The notes under the pieces were generated by a model. That model saw nothing but the letters and a program-made list of their open reading frames with translations. It did no database searches and was not told where the DNA came from. The position numbers were made by a program, and so were the translations under genes. Shown piece after piece: positions 1 to 9,616 of a stretch of DNA of 64,000 bases. Origin of the DNA: Treponema sp. (GTDB lineage Bacteria; Spirochaetota; Spirochaetia; Treponematales; Treponemataceae); the NCBI GenBank assembly GCA_017470605.1, contig JAFUYH010000035.1, forward strand, positions 1-64,000, given 5' to 3'. Within the stretch, counting starts at the first letter, position 1. Every line of letters begins with the position of its first letter.

Positions 1-84
1 ATAAGCCGTATAGGAAAATGATTAAAAAGGCTTCGCCTCGGCTTATAAATGCGTTTGCAATCCCGTTCCGTTCCCGCACTTTTT

Positions 85-106
85 ACAGGACAGACGCATT
101 ATAATG
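85..106 (+). repeat. 22-bp direct repeat, copy 1
   Basis: These 22 bases recur identically at 5687-5708. The right half contains the palindrome GCATTATAATG(C), which embeds a TATAAT box, so it could be a promoter segment that has been duplicated, or the flank of a mobile repeat. Confidence 0.6.
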
Positions 107-115
107 CAGTGCTCT

Positions 116-185
116 GTAAAATCTGATGGATGGCAGTGAACCCGAGGCTGAAAAGGCTTTGAGATTTTTGGCGACTGCCATATAA
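116..185 (+). repeat. Half-copy of MITE-like palindromic element
   Basis: It starts with GTAAAATCTGA and ends with GGCGACTGCCATA. It matches the reverse complement of the right arm of the element at 18099-18272, identical over the last 37 bases or so. As in the complete copy, a GCATTATAATGC palindrome sits 8-9 bp upstream. It reads as a solo arm left after deletion. Confidence 0.7.
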
Positions 186-300
186 ATGTGCAAACTTTAT
201 AATGCGTTTGCCCTGCAAACAATCCATTCCCCTATTCCATATTCTCTTAATATCCGCTAAAATACTTAAATATAATTTAAAATTAAAGACGAGGAAAAAT

Positions 301-1803
301 ATGCCAACACCTTTGGAAAATTATCTTGCTGCCACAAACGGAAAACCAAATCCAGCAATGACAGCCTATGTTGCAAATCTTCAGCAGGTTGCTGCAGTTG
401 GTCCAGATATCGCTGCAAGCATTGTAAACGAGCTTGAAAATCAGCGAAGCCACCTTAAGCTTGTTGCCAGCGAAAACTACTGTTCGCTCAACGTTCAGGC
501 TGCTATGGGAAACCTTCTTACTGATAAATATGCAGAAGGATATCCTGAGCATCGCTACTATGGCGGCTGTGTAAATATCGACGCTGTTGAAAACACTGCA
601 GCCCGCGAAGCTGAGGCTCTTTTTGGTGCTGACTATGCTTACGTTCAGCCTCACTCTGGTGCTGATACAAACCTCGTTGCTTACTGGGCAATCCTTAGCG
701 CAAAGGTTGAAACTCCAACTTTGGAAGAGCTTGGCGTAAAGAGTTTGAATGATTTGACTGACGAACAGTTTGATGCCCTCCGCAAGAAGTTCGGAAATCA
801 GAAACTGATGGGTCTGGACTATTCCTGCGGCGGACACCTTACTCACGGATACAAAATGAACGTTTCTGCCCGCATGTTTGAAAGCCATCCTTATGGTGTA
901 GACCGCGAAACAGGGCTTCTTGACTACGATGCAATCGAAAAGCAGGCAATGGAAGTAAAACCTCTCATTCTTCTGACAGGTTTTTCTGCTTATCCACGAA
1001 AGATTAACTTCAAGCGCTTCCGCGAAATTGCAGACAAGTGCGGAGCTGTATTAATGGTAGATATGGCACACTTTGCAGGCCTCGTTGCCGGAAAAGTTTT
1101 CACCGGCGACTACGATCCTGTAAAATGGGCAGACATCGTAACAACCACAACTCATAAAACCTTGCGCGGCCCTCGCGGTGCCATGATTCTCTGTAAGAAG
1201 GAATTTGCAGACTACGTGAACAAAGGTTGTCCTATGGTACTCGGCGGCCCACTCGGACACATCATGGCTGCAAAGGCAATTGCTTTCAAAGAAGCACGCA
1301 CTCCAGAATATCAGGCATGGGCTCATCAGGTTGTAAAGAACGCTCAGGCTCTGGCAGAAGGCTGCAAATCATTTGGAATGCCTCTGCAGACAGGCGGAAC
1401 AGACAATCACCTTATGCTGGTAGATGTTACAGGCTACGGTCTTACAGGAAAGCAGGCAGAAGCTGCCCTCTTCAAGTGCGGTGTAACTGCTAATGCAAAC
1501 GCTCTTCCATACGACAAGAACGGTGCATGGTGGACTTCTGGTATCCGTATCGGAACTCCGGGACTTACAACTCTTGGCATGAATGAAGACGACATGAAGG
1601 AAGTTGCTTCCATCATAGACTATGTTCTTAAAAACACAAAGCCAGGGCTTACAAAAGAAGGAAAGCCTGCTAAGGGTAAGATTGAAATAAGCGACGCTGC
1701 AGTTGCCGCTGCCCGAGAACGTGTAAACAAACTTCTGGGCGCACATGTACTTTACCCAGAGCTCGACCTCGACTTCCTGAAAAAAGAGTTTGTAAAAGCA
1801 TAA
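301..1803 (+). CDS. glyA: Serine hydroxymethyltransferase
   Basis: PLP-dependent interconversion of serine plus tetrahydrofolate with glycine plus methylene-tetrahydrofolate, in the cytoplasm, feeding one-carbon metabolism. The 500-residue product carries the PLP-lysine motif TTTTHKTLRGPRG with Lys at about residue 286, the ASENYCS substrate-binding segment and the YAEGYPEHRYYGG loop. It is longer than the roughly 420-residue enteric enzyme, with an insertion around residues 140-190. An upstream in-frame ATG at 202 was rejected because GAGGAA lies directly before the ATG at 301 and family similarity begins after it. It is monocistronic, with its own terminator. Confidence 0.96.
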   Translation: MPTPLENYLAATNGKPNPAMTAYVANLQQVAAVGPDIAASIVNELENQRSHLKLVASENYCSLNVQAAMGNLLTDKYAEGYPEHRYYGGCVNIDAVENTAAREAEALFGADYAYVQPHSGADTNLVAYWAILSAKVETPTLEELGVKSLNDLTDEQFDALRKKFGNQKLMGLDYSCGGHLTHGYKMNVSARMFESHPYGVDRETGLLDYDAIEKQAMEVKPLILLTGFSAYPRKINFKRFREIADKCGAVLMVDMAHFAGLVAGKVFTGDYDPVKWADIVTTTTHKTLRGPRGAMILCKKEFADYVNKGCPMVLGGPLGHIMAAKAIAFKEARTPEYQAWAHQVVKNAQALAEGCKSFGMPLQTGGTDNHLMLVDVTGYGLTGKQAEAALFKCGVTANANALPYDKNGAWWTSGIRIGTPGLTTLGMNEDDMKEVASIIDYVLKNTKPGLTKEGKPAKGKIEISDAAVAAARERVNKLLGAHVLYPELDLDFLKKEFVKA

Positions 1804-1807
1804 CCAC

Positions 1808-1845
1808 AAAGGGGATGACTGATAAAAGTCAGCCCCTTTTTTTAT
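1808..1845 (+). terminator. Rho-independent terminator of glyA
   Basis: The stem AAAGGGG-TGACT pairs with AGTCA-CCCCTTT around a short loop and is followed by seven or more T. It lies 5 bp after the glyA stop codon. Confidence 0.9.
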
Positions 1846-1875
1846 TTATTTTAGGAATCTGATTAAGAAATCAAA

Positions 1876-1904
1876 TTGCCTTTTTGAATATTTACTTATA
1901 TAAT
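1876..1904 (+). promoter_or_regulatory. Promoter of the chemotaxis receptor gene
   Basis: TTGCCT (1876-1881), a 17-bp spacer and TATAAT (1899-1904). A GGGAG Shine-Dalgarno follows before the ATG at 1936. Confidence 0.7.
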
Positions 1905-1935
1905 TTAATATTATTACTACTTTTGGGAGACTCCT

Positions 1936-4017
1936 ATGGCAGAAAAAAAACATATGTCCCTTATGACAGAAATCCTGATTGGAATGATTGGATCCATTAT
2001 TGTCGTGACGTTGTTTCTTGGGTTTTCTTTTTCTCTGGTTATCCAGAATATTGTAAAACAATCTACAATTAAGACAGTTTCTCAGGCAATGGAAACGCTT
2101 GATGAAGATGTTTCTGGAATGCTGAAGGAATATGAAGACTTGGTTGTAGACCTTGCAAACGTAATTCCTGAACTTGAAGACCGGGATCAGATGCGGGCAG
2201 TAATAAAAAGCATGGGCCGCAACATGATGGACGAAACCCTGCTCTACTATGCAACTTATGAACAGGTTTGGGACGGAGGAACCCTGCTTTCCCACACAGG
2301 CTGGGAAGCGCCAGGCGACTTTGATATGCAGTCCCGCCTGTGGCATCAGAATGCCGTTAAAAATCAGAATAAAATAAACTACACAGAGCCTTTTACAGAT
2401 GTAAATACAGGAAAAATCATTGTAACTTTAAGTTACAGAGTTCTTGATAATAATGGAAAACTGATTGGAGTTTCTGCGGCAGATATTGTTCTGGATGCCC
2501 TTTCAGAAGCAGTAAAAACAATCAATCTTTCTGCAAACAGTAAAGTAAACATCATTACGTCCGAAGGTCTTTATATTACAAATGAAGATTTTAAGTCTAT
2601 AATGACAAAAAATTATTTTGATTCTACCACTTTTAAGTCTTTCACAAAGAATTCTTATCTTGACGGCAAGTCAAAAGCCTTTATTGAAGACGGAAAATTC
2701 TATGGGTGTCATAAAGTAGGAAATACAGACTGGTTCATCGTTGCAGAAGGTCCTTCAGAAGATTTTTCCAGCGAATACATGCACATGATTATGATTGTAT
2801 TCCTCATTCTTCTGGTTATTATTATTGGACTTATCTTGATGGATGTTCTTCTTACAAAGAAAGTTTCAGAGCACTTTAAGGATATTGTAAAAGGCTGCCA
2901 GATAATTGCCAAAGGAGACTTTACTCAGAAGTTCCCTGATTACATGACCCGCGAAGCATCCCTGCTTTCACAAGGATTCAACGAGCTTTCAAGCGGAATC
3001 AGCAAACTGGTAGGTACGATTCGCGAATCATCTTCATCCATTCAGGATGTTTCAAATCATCTGGCTCAGAATTCAAAAGAAATAAACACATCTGTTTCTA
3101 CAACAGAAAATGCAATAAACGGAATGAATTCCAGCATTACAAAGCAGAGTTCTGCAATCAGTTCTGTAAATCAGGCTGTAAGCCAGGTTGCACAGAAAGT
3201 TACTGCCCTGAACTCAGAAATTGACAACCAGAACCAGCTGATTATTTCTTCTTCTGCAAATATTGAAGGCATGATGAAAAACTTCCTTGACATCACAAAG
3301 AGTACCGAAGCCATGTCTTCTAAAGTGGGAACAATCGTTCAGTCTTCCGAAGCAAATACCATGGCCCTTAAAAAATCTGTTGAAAAAATTCAGGAAGTTC
3401 AGGCTGAATCTGGGGCTCTGCTGGAAATGAACAAGGTTATTTCTTCTGTTGCAAGCCAGACAAACCTTCTTGCCATGAATGCGGCAATTGAAGCAGCCCA
3501 CGCTGGTGAAAGCGGAAAAGGATTTGCCGTTGTTGCAGACGAAATCAGAAAACTTGCAGAAACAACAAGCAAGCAGGCTAAGGATTCCAGCGTTTCCCTT
3601 AAATCCATTCAGGCTAAGATTGATGAAATTTCGGCTTCTTCCCTTGATGTAGAAAAATCATTTGAAGGAACAATCGGCGAGATTCAGAACTTTGAAACAA
3701 CAATGCGCTCGCTTTCTTCTACAGTTGCAGAACAGGGAGATAAGGCAGAGCAGATTATGGCTTCGCTTTCTGACATTAAGAACAGCAGTGGAAACGTAAA
3801 AGACAGTGCGGGAGTAATTACTTCCGGTACTGAACAGGTTGCCGCAAACTGCCATGAACTTTCTGCAATGCAGACAGACGTAGACACAGGCTTACAGGAA
3901 TGCGGTTCTGCTTCTCAGAATCTTACTGCTACTTCAAAGAATATGACCCAGATTTCTAATCAGGCCCAGCAGTCTGTGGGAGTCCTTACAGAAGCAGTAA
4001 GCAAGTTTAAGGTTTAA
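1936..4017 (+). CDS. Methyl-accepting chemotaxis protein with periplasmic Cache domain
   Basis: Transmembrane chemoreceptor that would signal ligand occupancy to CheA/CheW and the flagellar motor. The 693 residues contain TM1 (about 12-36), a dCache-like sensor (about 40-280, with SRLWHQNA then [12 protein letters not shown]), TM2 (about 282-306), a HAMP region and a long coiled-coil signalling domain with the hairpin tip [15 protein letters not shown] around residue 510. In the usual dCache amine/amino-acid binding motif the residue after the conserved Trp is Tyr; here it is His, so the ligand may differ. The stop codon abuts the stop of the convergent phosphatase gene. Confidence 0.94.
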   Translation: MAEKKHMSLMTEILIGMIGSIIVVTLFLGFSFSLVIQNIVKQSTIKTVSQAMETLDEDVSGMLKEYEDLVVDLANVIPELEDRDQMRAVIKSMGRNMMDETLLYYATYEQVWDGGTLLSHTGWEAPGDFDMQSRLWHQNAVKNQNKINYTEPFTDVNTGKIIVTLSYRVLDNNGKLIGVSAADIVLDALSEAVKTINLSANSKVNIITSEGLYITNEDFKSIMTKNYFDSTTFKSFTKNSYLDGKSKAFIEDGKFYGCHKVGNTDWFIVAEGPSEDFSSEYMHMIMIVFLILLVIIIGLILMDVLLTKKVSEHFKDIVKGCQIIAKGDFTQKFPDYMTREASLLSQGFNELSSGISKLVGTIRESSSSIQDVSNHLAQNSKEINTSVSTTENAINGMNSSITKQSSAISSVNQAVSQVAQKVTALNSEIDNQNQLIISSSANIEGMMKNFLDITKSTEAMSSKVGTIVQSSEANTMALKKSVEKIQEVQAESGALLEMNKVISSVASQTNLLAMNAAIEAAHAGESGKGFAVVADEIRKLAETTSKQAKDSSVSLKSIQAKIDEISASSLDVEKSFEGTIGEIQNFETTMRSLSSTVAEQGDKAEQIMASLSDIKNSSGNVKDSAGVITSGTEQVAANCHELSAMQTDVDTGLQECGSASQNLTATSKNMTQISNQAQQSVGVLTEAVSKFKV

Positions 4018-5622
4018 TTAAAACGAAAGTCTGAGAGCCAGCATTGTAATATCATCAAACTGCTCGGCTCCAGCCACAAATGCGTCTATATCGCCCCGTA
4101 CTTTTTTTATAAAGTCCGGGGCTTTCATTTTTTTAATGTCACAGGTTTTTACAGATTCAAGCAGCCTCTCTTCTCCAAAGAGTTCGTTCTTTGAATTCAT
4201 AGCCTCTGTTACTCCGTCTGTGTAAATCAGAATGCCGTCACCTTTTTCAAGTTTTATGCTGTGCTCTGCATAGTGAATTCCGTCCATGCCTGCAAGAACC
4301 AGATTCGGCTTTGTTTTAAGGAAAGCTATTTCTCCATTATGAACAATTACAGGGGCAGGATGTCCCGCATTTACAAAACACAATTCACCCGTGCTCAAAG
4401 TAAGAATTCCAAGCCAGCAGGTAACAAACATTTCCATTTCATTACTGCGGCAAAGCTGACTGTTTATGGCTTCAAAAATCTCTGCCGGGGAAAGCCCCTG
4501 CTCTGCATGGCTGTTTAAAAGTGTTTTTGCAATGGCCATAATCAAGGCGGCTGGAACCCCTTTTCCGCTTACATCGCCTACAACAATCATCAGATGGTCT
4601 TCGTCAATCAAAAGATAATCGTAAAGGTCGCCGCCCACTTCCTTTGCACTTTCCATAGAAGCAAAAAGGTCAAAATCTGTGCGGTCAGGAAAAGCAGGAT
4701 AGCCCTTTGGAAGCATTCCTGCCTGAATTTTTGTTGCAATATTCAGTTCCGTGGACATCCTCTCTTTTTCTGAAGTTACACTTGTAAGTTCCTGAATATT
4801 GCGCTTTACATCACATTCCATCTGATGCACGGAATGGGCAAGAATGCCCAGTTCATCCTTCTTTTTTATCTGCATTAAGGCAGGAGAAGGTTCACCCCCG
4901 TAAGAAGCAAAATGGCCGGTTTCGCGGGTAATTATTACAAGAGGCTTTATGAAATTCAGATTAAAAAATCCAGAGAAAAAAACAATAAAGATAAGGGCAA
5001 AAATTAATTCCACAATAATTACTGCGTTAGTATAAGCCTGCCTGGCCCTTACAAATTCCTGAATGTTCATCTGGGCACCAAGAACAGCCACAATTTTTTC
5101 TGCTGAATTATAGACAGGAATCATGGCAGTTATATGGGAACCGCTTCTGGTTTTAATTGTATGACGGACTACAGACTCCCCTTTTTCATAAACATTTTTT
5201 GCAGAAGAATTATAATCTGCTTCTTCATAAACTTCAAAATATCCAAGGGGAAAAGACTTAAAGTGGGAATCTTTCTTTACAGGATTATAAATGTAAGTAA
5301 TATCCGTATAATTTTCGCCTTTTACAGATGAAACATAAATCATATTCAAATCAAATTTGTCTACAAAATCCTGCAGAATCTTATTGATTGCGTCATATTC
5401 AGGGCCGTGACTTGAAGTTAAAAGATATTCATCAAAAGAATCCGGGTCCAGACACTGACAGGCGGCTTCTGCAATAGAACGGATGCTTGAATCATACTGA
5501 CTTCTGAACTGGCGGGAAAAGGCAACATAGCCGGCCGTAAAAACCAGACTGCAAAGGACAAACCCGGAAATAATTACGTTTAAGACAATCTTTTTTGTAA
5601 GGACAGGGAGCTTTCGTTTCAT
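4018..5622 (-). CDS. Membrane-anchored SpoIIE/RsbU-type PP2C phosphatase
   Basis: Sensor-linked serine/threonine phosphatase, likely acting on an anti-sigma-factor antagonist or similar partner-switching protein. N-terminal TM, an extracytoplasmic sensor of about 170 residues, a second TM (IVELIFALIFIVFFSGFF), a HAMP-like linker, a short coiled coil (ELNIATKIQAGMLP) and the PP2C_SIG domain with the metal-binding motifs GGDLYDY, VGDVSGKGVPAAL, NAGHPAP, YTDGVTEA and DDITML. An upstream ATG at 5640 exists. The ATG at 5622 is preferred because TATAAT lies exactly 6 nt upstream, suggesting a leaderless transcript. The gene is divergent from lacI and convergent with the chemoreceptor. Confidence 0.9.
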   Translation of the reverse strand: MKRKLPVLTKKIVLNVIISGFVLCSLVFTAGYVAFSRQFRSQYDSSIRSIAEAACQCLDPDSFDEYLLTSSHGPEYDAINKILQDFVDKFDLNMIYVSSVKGENYTDITYIYNPVKKDSHFKSFPLGYFEVYEEADYNSSAKNVYEKGESVVRHTIKTRSGSHITAMIPVYNSAEKIVAVLGAQMNIQEFVRARQAYTNAVIIVELIFALIFIVFFSGFFNLNFIKPLVIITRETGHFASYGGEPSPALMQIKKKDELGILAHSVHQMECDVKRNIQELTSVTSEKERMSTELNIATKIQAGMLPKGYPAFPDRTDFDLFASMESAKEVGGDLYDYLLIDEDHLMIVVGDVSGKGVPAALIMAIAKTLLNSHAEQGLSPAEIFEAINSQLCRSNEMEMFVTCWLGILTLSTGELCFVNAGHPAPVIVHNGEIAFLKTKPNLVLAGMDGIHYAEHSIKLEKGDGILIYTDGVTEAMNSKNELFGEERLLESVKTCDIKKMKAPDFIKKVRGDIDAFVAGAEQFDDITMLALRLSF

Positions 5623-5686
5623 TCTTCTATTATATGTCATATCAGCTTAAAATACCAGAAAATCACCCCCAGACAGAGCTATTTTC

Positions 5687-5708
5687 ACAGGACAGACGCA
5701 TTATAATG
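5687..5708 (+). repeat. 22-bp direct repeat, copy 2
   Basis: Identical to 85-106. Here it sits in the divergent intergenic region between the phosphatase and the LacI regulator and is not followed by the palindromic element, so the 22-mer can occur separately. Confidence 0.6.
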
Positions 5709-5748
5709 AGTTTGCCCTGCCTAGTAAGAGAAAACCCCTATATTATTA

Positions 5749-5777
5749 TTGTTTTTTTAAGTAAAAAAGGTTATAAT
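5749..5777 (+). promoter_or_regulatory. Promoter of the LacI-family regulator
   Basis: TTGTTT (5749-5754), a 17-bp spacer and TATAAT (5772-5777). The ATG at 5785 is only 7 nt beyond the -10 box, so transcription would begin at or next to the start codon. No Shine-Dalgarno sequence is present. Confidence 0.65.
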
Positions 5778-5784
5778 TTACTTT

Positions 5785-6807
5785 ATGGAACAGAAGAAAA
5801 AAGTAACTCTTTCAGACATTGCATCGAAACTTGGCATAAGTGTTGTTACGGTTTCAAAGGCGCTTTCAAATAAAGAAGGAGTTGGAGACGAATTAAGAAA
5901 GCAGATTAAAGAACTTGCAGCAGAAATGGGCTACAAGGTTAAGCAGTCTGGTTTTAATCAGGAAAACGGCAAGATTACCGGCAATATAGGAATATTAATT
6001 CCCAGCAGATTTTTTTCCCAGAACTACTCTTTTTACTGGTATCTCTTTAACTATGTTTCTACAGAACTTTTAAACAGAAGTTACTACAGCATAATGGAAC
6101 TTCTTTCTGATAAAGATGAAGAAGAATGCACCATTCCCCGAATGCTTCAGGACAACAAGGTAGACGGCCTTATAATACTTGGGCAGACAAGTGATAAATA
6201 TCTTGAAACAATCCGCGCACATTACGAAAATTTCATTCTTCTGGATTTTTATACAAACAAACTGCAGTTAGACTGTGTTTCAAATGACGATTACTACTGT
6301 TCTTACATGCTTACAAGTTATGTTATTTCACAGGGGCATAAAAAAATCCGCTTTGTAGGTAATTTTGATGCCACAACATCTATCCGCGACCGCTATATGG
6401 GCTTTTACAAGGCCATGCTGGAAAACGGTTATGATGCGCCTGTTTCTACCATAATAAATGACAGGGATAAAAAAGGCTGCAAGATAGAAATTCAGTTCCC
6501 GGAAGACGATATGCCGACTGCCTTTGTCTGCAACTGTGATGAAACGGCTGCCATTGTCTGTGAAAAACTGATTGAAAAAGGCTATAAAGTGCCGGAAGAT
6601 ATTTCTGTAACAGGATTTGATGACTACCTGCCAAACGGAAGAATAAGCGTGCCGCTTACAACCGTGCACATTAAGCCGGAAGACACAGCACGAGTTGCCG
6701 CTGACCTTATCATCAGTAAAATAACAAAGCAGCCTTATATGAAAGGCCGCCATCTGATAAGTGGAAAAATAATTCTCCGGGAGTCAGTTACTTCCCCGCA
6801 GCAATAA
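5785..6807 (+). CDS. LacI/GalR-family transcriptional regulator
   Basis: Sugar-responsive DNA-binding regulator, 340 residues. The N-terminal helix-turn-helix reads VTLSDIASKLGISVVTVSKA with the hinge-helix region following, then a periplasmic-binding-protein-like effector domain (GILIPSRFF, VTGFDDYLPNG, TTVHIKPED). It is the only regulator in the 5.8-13.3 kb mannan-type block and is therefore the best candidate to bind the dyad in the GH130 promoter at 12118-12131. Its 3' end overlaps the convergent esterase gene by 20 bp. The start is supported by the HTH position and the leaderless promoter. Confidence 0.92.
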   Translation: MEQKKKVTLSDIASKLGISVVTVSKALSNKEGVGDELRKQIKELAAEMGYKVKQSGFNQENGKITGNIGILIPSRFFSQNYSFYWYLFNYVSTELLNRSYYSIMELLSDKDEEECTIPRMLQDNKVDGLIILGQTSDKYLETIRAHYENFILLDFYTNKLQLDCVSNDDYYCSYMLTSYVISQGHKKIRFVGNFDATTSIRDRYMGFYKAMLENGYDAPVSTIINDRDKKGCKIEIQFPEDDMPTAFVCNCDETAAIVCEKLIEKGYKVPEDISVTGFDDYLPNGRISVPLTTVHIKPEDTARVAADLIISKITKQPYMKGRHLISGKIILRESVTSPQQ

Positions 6808-7972
6808 TTCCGGTAACGTTACAATACTTACCGGCTCTGTCTGCAGAAGCTCGTTTTGAGCACTGAATGTGCACCGTATATTTCTGAACTTTATCACCAT
6901 GTACAAGTTCTTTGTAGGCCCATCCGTAGTAGCCTTTTCTGTATGCCTGGAAGCACTGCAATATTACCTTCTGAGAATCTTTTCCGTCCGGGCCTGTTAC
7001 CCAGGCTGTTGCATTGCGGAACTGGTCGCTTTCTGCATAGGTCAAACCAATTGTAGAGCCTTCTACTTCAAAAGTAATTTCGCTTCCTGCTTCGTTTGTC
7101 TGCCAGCCTTCGCGCACGCTTCCGCGTTTAATCCAGTCATCATGACGTGGAGTTCCACCAATTTTCCAGCCGGTATTTGAGGAAGGAGAAATATTATCCT
7201 TGTGATAATAAGTTACAAATTCAAAAGCATCATCTGTTTTTGGAGCCGGAAGTTTTTTAGCAACAGCAGGAAGAGCCTTATCGGCAGGAAGATTATCCCA
7301 ATAGCCCTTAAGTTTTTCTACAATGAAACTCGCTATAGAAGCATGACCTGCATTGTTAGGATGAACTGTTTCCTGTCCGTCATAAAAATTCTGAAAATCA
7401 GATTTCTTTCCATTTTTAAGCACGCAGTCTTTCCAGCTTACAAAAGGAATGTGATAGTGTTCACAGATTGGCTGCTGTTCATACTGCTGGGAAGGAAGAC
7501 TTTCGTTTTCCCTTGTATTTACAAAAAGTGCAAGAACTGCAGTATCTGAATTATTCATAATCTGGCGAATCAGGCCTTCATAAGTTCGCTGGCGTGTTTT
7601 TGAATCAAGCCACTGGTCATTTACGGCAAATTCCAGAATTACCAGATCCACTTTATTTTTGATGATATGGTCCTGAACTCTTGCAACCGCAAATGCAGAA
7701 TCAGTTCCGCTTACTCCTTCATTCAAGAAAGTAAGACTGCTTCCGCTCTTTTCACAAACAGACTTAAACCATTCTTCGGTTTTTGCAGCCCAGCTGTTTG
7801 AAGAAATAGGATTTGAACTGTAGCCTGTTGTAATGGAACCGCCCAAAACAGCAACAGTTACCTTTTCTCCGCGCCTGATTTTTGCCAGAACATTCTGGAT
7901 TCTGGCTTCATCTGCACAAAGACTTCCTGCCAGCATCAGCGCTGCAGCCATGATTCCCATGATTTTTTTCAT
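6788..7972 (-). CDS. Secreted SGNH/GDSL-family esterase
   Basis: Probable exported carbohydrate deacetylase. Signal peptide (about 1-20, AAALMLAGSLCA), then an SGNH hydrolase domain: block I GGSIT with the nucleophile Ser, a Gly-containing block II (NEGVSGTDS), block III with Asn (EFAVNDQW) and block V with Asp/His in HPNNAGH. From about residue 255 a C-terminal beta-rich domain of roughly 140 residues follows, possibly carbohydrate-binding. AGAGGTG precedes the ATG. It lies 13 bp downstream of the GH26 gene on the same strand, so the two are probably an operon. Acetyl-mannan deacetylation is inferred from context only. Confidence 0.85.
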   Translation of the reverse strand: MKKIMGIMAAALMLAGSLCADEARIQNVLAKIRRGEKVTVAVLGGSITTGYSSNPISSNSWAAKTEEWFKSVCEKSGSSLTFLNEGVSGTDSAFAVARVQDHIIKNKVDLVILEFAVNDQWLDSKTRQRTYEGLIRQIMNNSDTAVLALFVNTRENESLPSQQYEQQPICEHYHIPFVSWKDCVLKNGKKSDFQNFYDGQETVHPNNAGHASIASFIVEKLKGYWDNLPADKALPAVAKKLPAPKTDDAFEFVTYYHKDNISPSSNTGWKIGGTPRHDDWIKRGSVREGWQTNEAGSEITFEVEGSTIGLTYAESDQFRNATAWVTGPDGKDSQKVILQCFQAYRKGYYGWAYKELVHGDKVQKYTVHIQCSKRASADRAGKYCNVTGIIAAGK

Positions 7973-7985
7973 TTTACACCTCTGT

Positions 7986-9437
7986 TTATTGTATATTTAC
8001 TTCATCACGACTTATAAGAAAGTCACTGTTATAAAACTTTTTCAGCACTTCCCTTTCCGTATATTCTTCTGAATATTTTCCATTCTTTTCCACAAACTCA
8101 CCGCACCAGGTACAGAACCATGACCAGGGGAGTTTTTCTTCTGCAATTTTTTCTACATCCGGAAGAGGTCCGTTTTCTGAGAGGGCACAGAGTTTTGCTT
8201 TTTCTGAAGCAGACTGAATCAACTGCAGTTCATTATGGAAGGTGCCGTAAACATGCTTTCCCGGATAAGTATCTACAGAAACAACGTCTACATATTCATC
8301 TCCTGGATACCATTCAGGATTCTGGGCATTCCAGACCCAGATAAGATTTGTAAGTTTATGGTAATTTTCCAGCCGGTCAAAAAGGATTTTATAGAGGGCC
8401 TTATAATTTTCAGGGCCTTTTGCTCCCCACCAGAACCAGCCGCCGGAGGCTTCATGCAGGGGGCGCCACAAAACCGGGATATTTGAATCCTGCAGGGACT
8501 TCAGCTGTACTGCGATTGCATCAATATCGCGGATAATCAGACGGTATTCTTCACTGTCTTTATCTCTGATTGCTTTTGAAAAATCGAATTTTGTTGCTTT
8601 AGTGCGGAATCCGTCGTACCAGTGCATTTCTGGCTTGTCTTCGTCTACCAGCTGGGCCGGGGCATTCCAGTGCCAGCAGCAGGTTATGATTCCGCCCTTT
8701 TTAGCCCATGCCTTTGCCTTGCGGATTACCGTTCCATTTGCTCCGTGCTCTACTCTGGAAGGAGAATAATCCATCATGTCAATTCCAAGAATTGCCGGAA
8801 TTTTTCCGGTTTCTTCTTCTATTACATCCACATCTATCATGGAAGAAAGGGTCTGGCCGGAAATGATTGCCTTGCCGCGGAGATTTCTAAGGTAGCGGTA
8901 GAGGGCAATGCTTGCCTGGGAGGCATTTTTTGAAACAGGGGCCTCTGCAGGAAGAATTTGAGCAAGGATTTCATCATTCATTTTTACGATTTCTATGGAA
9001 TCCAAAAGCCAGCCTCTGTTTGGAGCAGAAACTTTTACTTTGTGTTTTCCTTTAGAAAGAGAAAGGACTTCATTTATATATACAGAAGAAAATGATTCTG
9101 TAACGGGAAGCCTTTGAGAACACAGGTACCGCCCTTCATCATAATCTACCCGAACAGAAACAAGGTCATCTTCTGTTTTATTTGCAAAGGTCAATAAAAC
9201 TGCGTAATCCCCCTCTTCTTTTACCGAAAAAGGAAATTCAACATAAGCATTAATATGAGATGCAAAAGCCGCATAACCTTTTCCTGAAAAACCAGATTCT
9301 TCAGCCTGGGCTTTTCCGCCGTGCAGTTCAAGGTTTTCAGCTTCTGTCTTCATGGCAGACTTTCCTCCTGTGCATGATGCAAACAAGGCCTGCAGCAGAC
9401 AGCAGGTAAGAGTAATATAAATGTAATTTCTTTTCAT
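7986..9437 (-). CDS. GH26 endo-beta-mannanase lipoprotein with N-terminal CBM35-like domain
   Basis: Surface-anchored hydrolase of beta-1,4-mannan. Lipoprotein signal with lipobox LFAS-C (Cys22), then a CBM35-like beta-sandwich (about residues 31-155: AENLELHGG, SGKGYAAF, GWLLDSIEI), then the GH26 barrel. Catalytic residues are visible: acid/base Glu329 in RPLHEASGGWFWWG and nucleophile Glu421 in ALSENGPLPD; CCWHWNAP is the other family signature. TATAAT sits 7 nt upstream of the ATG with TTGCCA 16 bp further, pointing to a leaderless transcript. GH26 also includes other specificities; mannanase is favoured by the adjacent GH130 and esterases. Confidence 0.93.
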   Translation of the reverse strand: MKRNYIYITLTCCLLQALFASCTGGKSAMKTEAENLELHGGKAQAEESGFSGKGYAAFASHINAYVEFPFSVKEEGDYAVLLTFANKTEDDLVSVRVDYDEGRYLCSQRLPVTESFSSVYINEVLSLSKGKHKVKVSAPNRGWLLDSIEIVKMNDEILAQILPAEAPVSKNASQASIALYRYLRNLRGKAIISGQTLSSMIDVDVIEEETGKIPAILGIDMMDYSPSRVEHGANGTVIRKAKAWAKKGGIITCCWHWNAPAQLVDEDKPEMHWYDGFRTKATKFDFSKAIRDKDSEEYRLIIRDIDAIAVQLKSLQDSNIPVLWRPLHEASGGWFWWGAKGPENYKALYKILFDRLENYHKLTNLIWVWNAQNPEWYPGDEYVDVVSVDTYPGKHVYGTFHNELQLIQSASEKAKLCALSENGPLPDVEKIAEEKLPWSWFCTWCGEFVEKNGKYSEEYTEREVLKKFYNSDFLISRDEVNIQ

Positions 9438-9444
9438 AAGACCA

Positions 9445-9472
9445 ATTATAAACGATTAAATTAAAATGGCAA
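9445..9472 (-). promoter_or_regulatory. Promoter of the GH26-esterase operon
   Basis: On the minus strand TTGCCA (9472-9467), a 16-bp spacer and TATAAT (9450-9445). The ATG is 7 nt downstream of the -10 box and no Shine-Dalgarno is visible. Confidence 0.7.
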
Positions 9473-9616
9473 GCAAATTTTAAGTATTTTTAACTAATTT
9501 TTACCTAACTTTTAATTGATTTTCCTTAATTTTATTTGCATTTTTTTAGTTTAATGCTACAATAATTACTAGAAAAACAAGTCCGCGGCTGCCGCCGGGG
9601 CTTTTAAGGAGGAAAA

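Larger units (their letters stand above)
1..300. other. Intergenic region upstream of glyA
   Basis: No gene is seen here. The first 46 bases form an imperfect hairpin (ATAAGCCG at 1-8 against CGGCTTAT at 39-46), possibly the terminator of a gene left of the window. The rest holds a 12-bp palindrome (GCATTATAATGC, 96-107) and a 70-bp half-copy of the palindromic element found complete at 18099-18272. A Shine-Dalgarno-like GAGGAA lies directly before the glyA start. No riboswitch fold was recognised. Confidence 0.6.

Noticed and set aside
202..300. N-terminal extension of glyA
   Set aside because: Thirty-three extra residues are outside the family, and a Shine-Dalgarno sits directly before the ATG at 301.
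1..300. Glycine riboswitch upstream of glyA
   Set aside because: No tandem aptamer-like conserved GGA/GCGGAGA features were seen; the structure present belongs to the repeat arm.
283..1809. Minus-strand ORFs inside glyA
   Set aside because: Antisense shadows of a strongly conserved gene with no features of their own.
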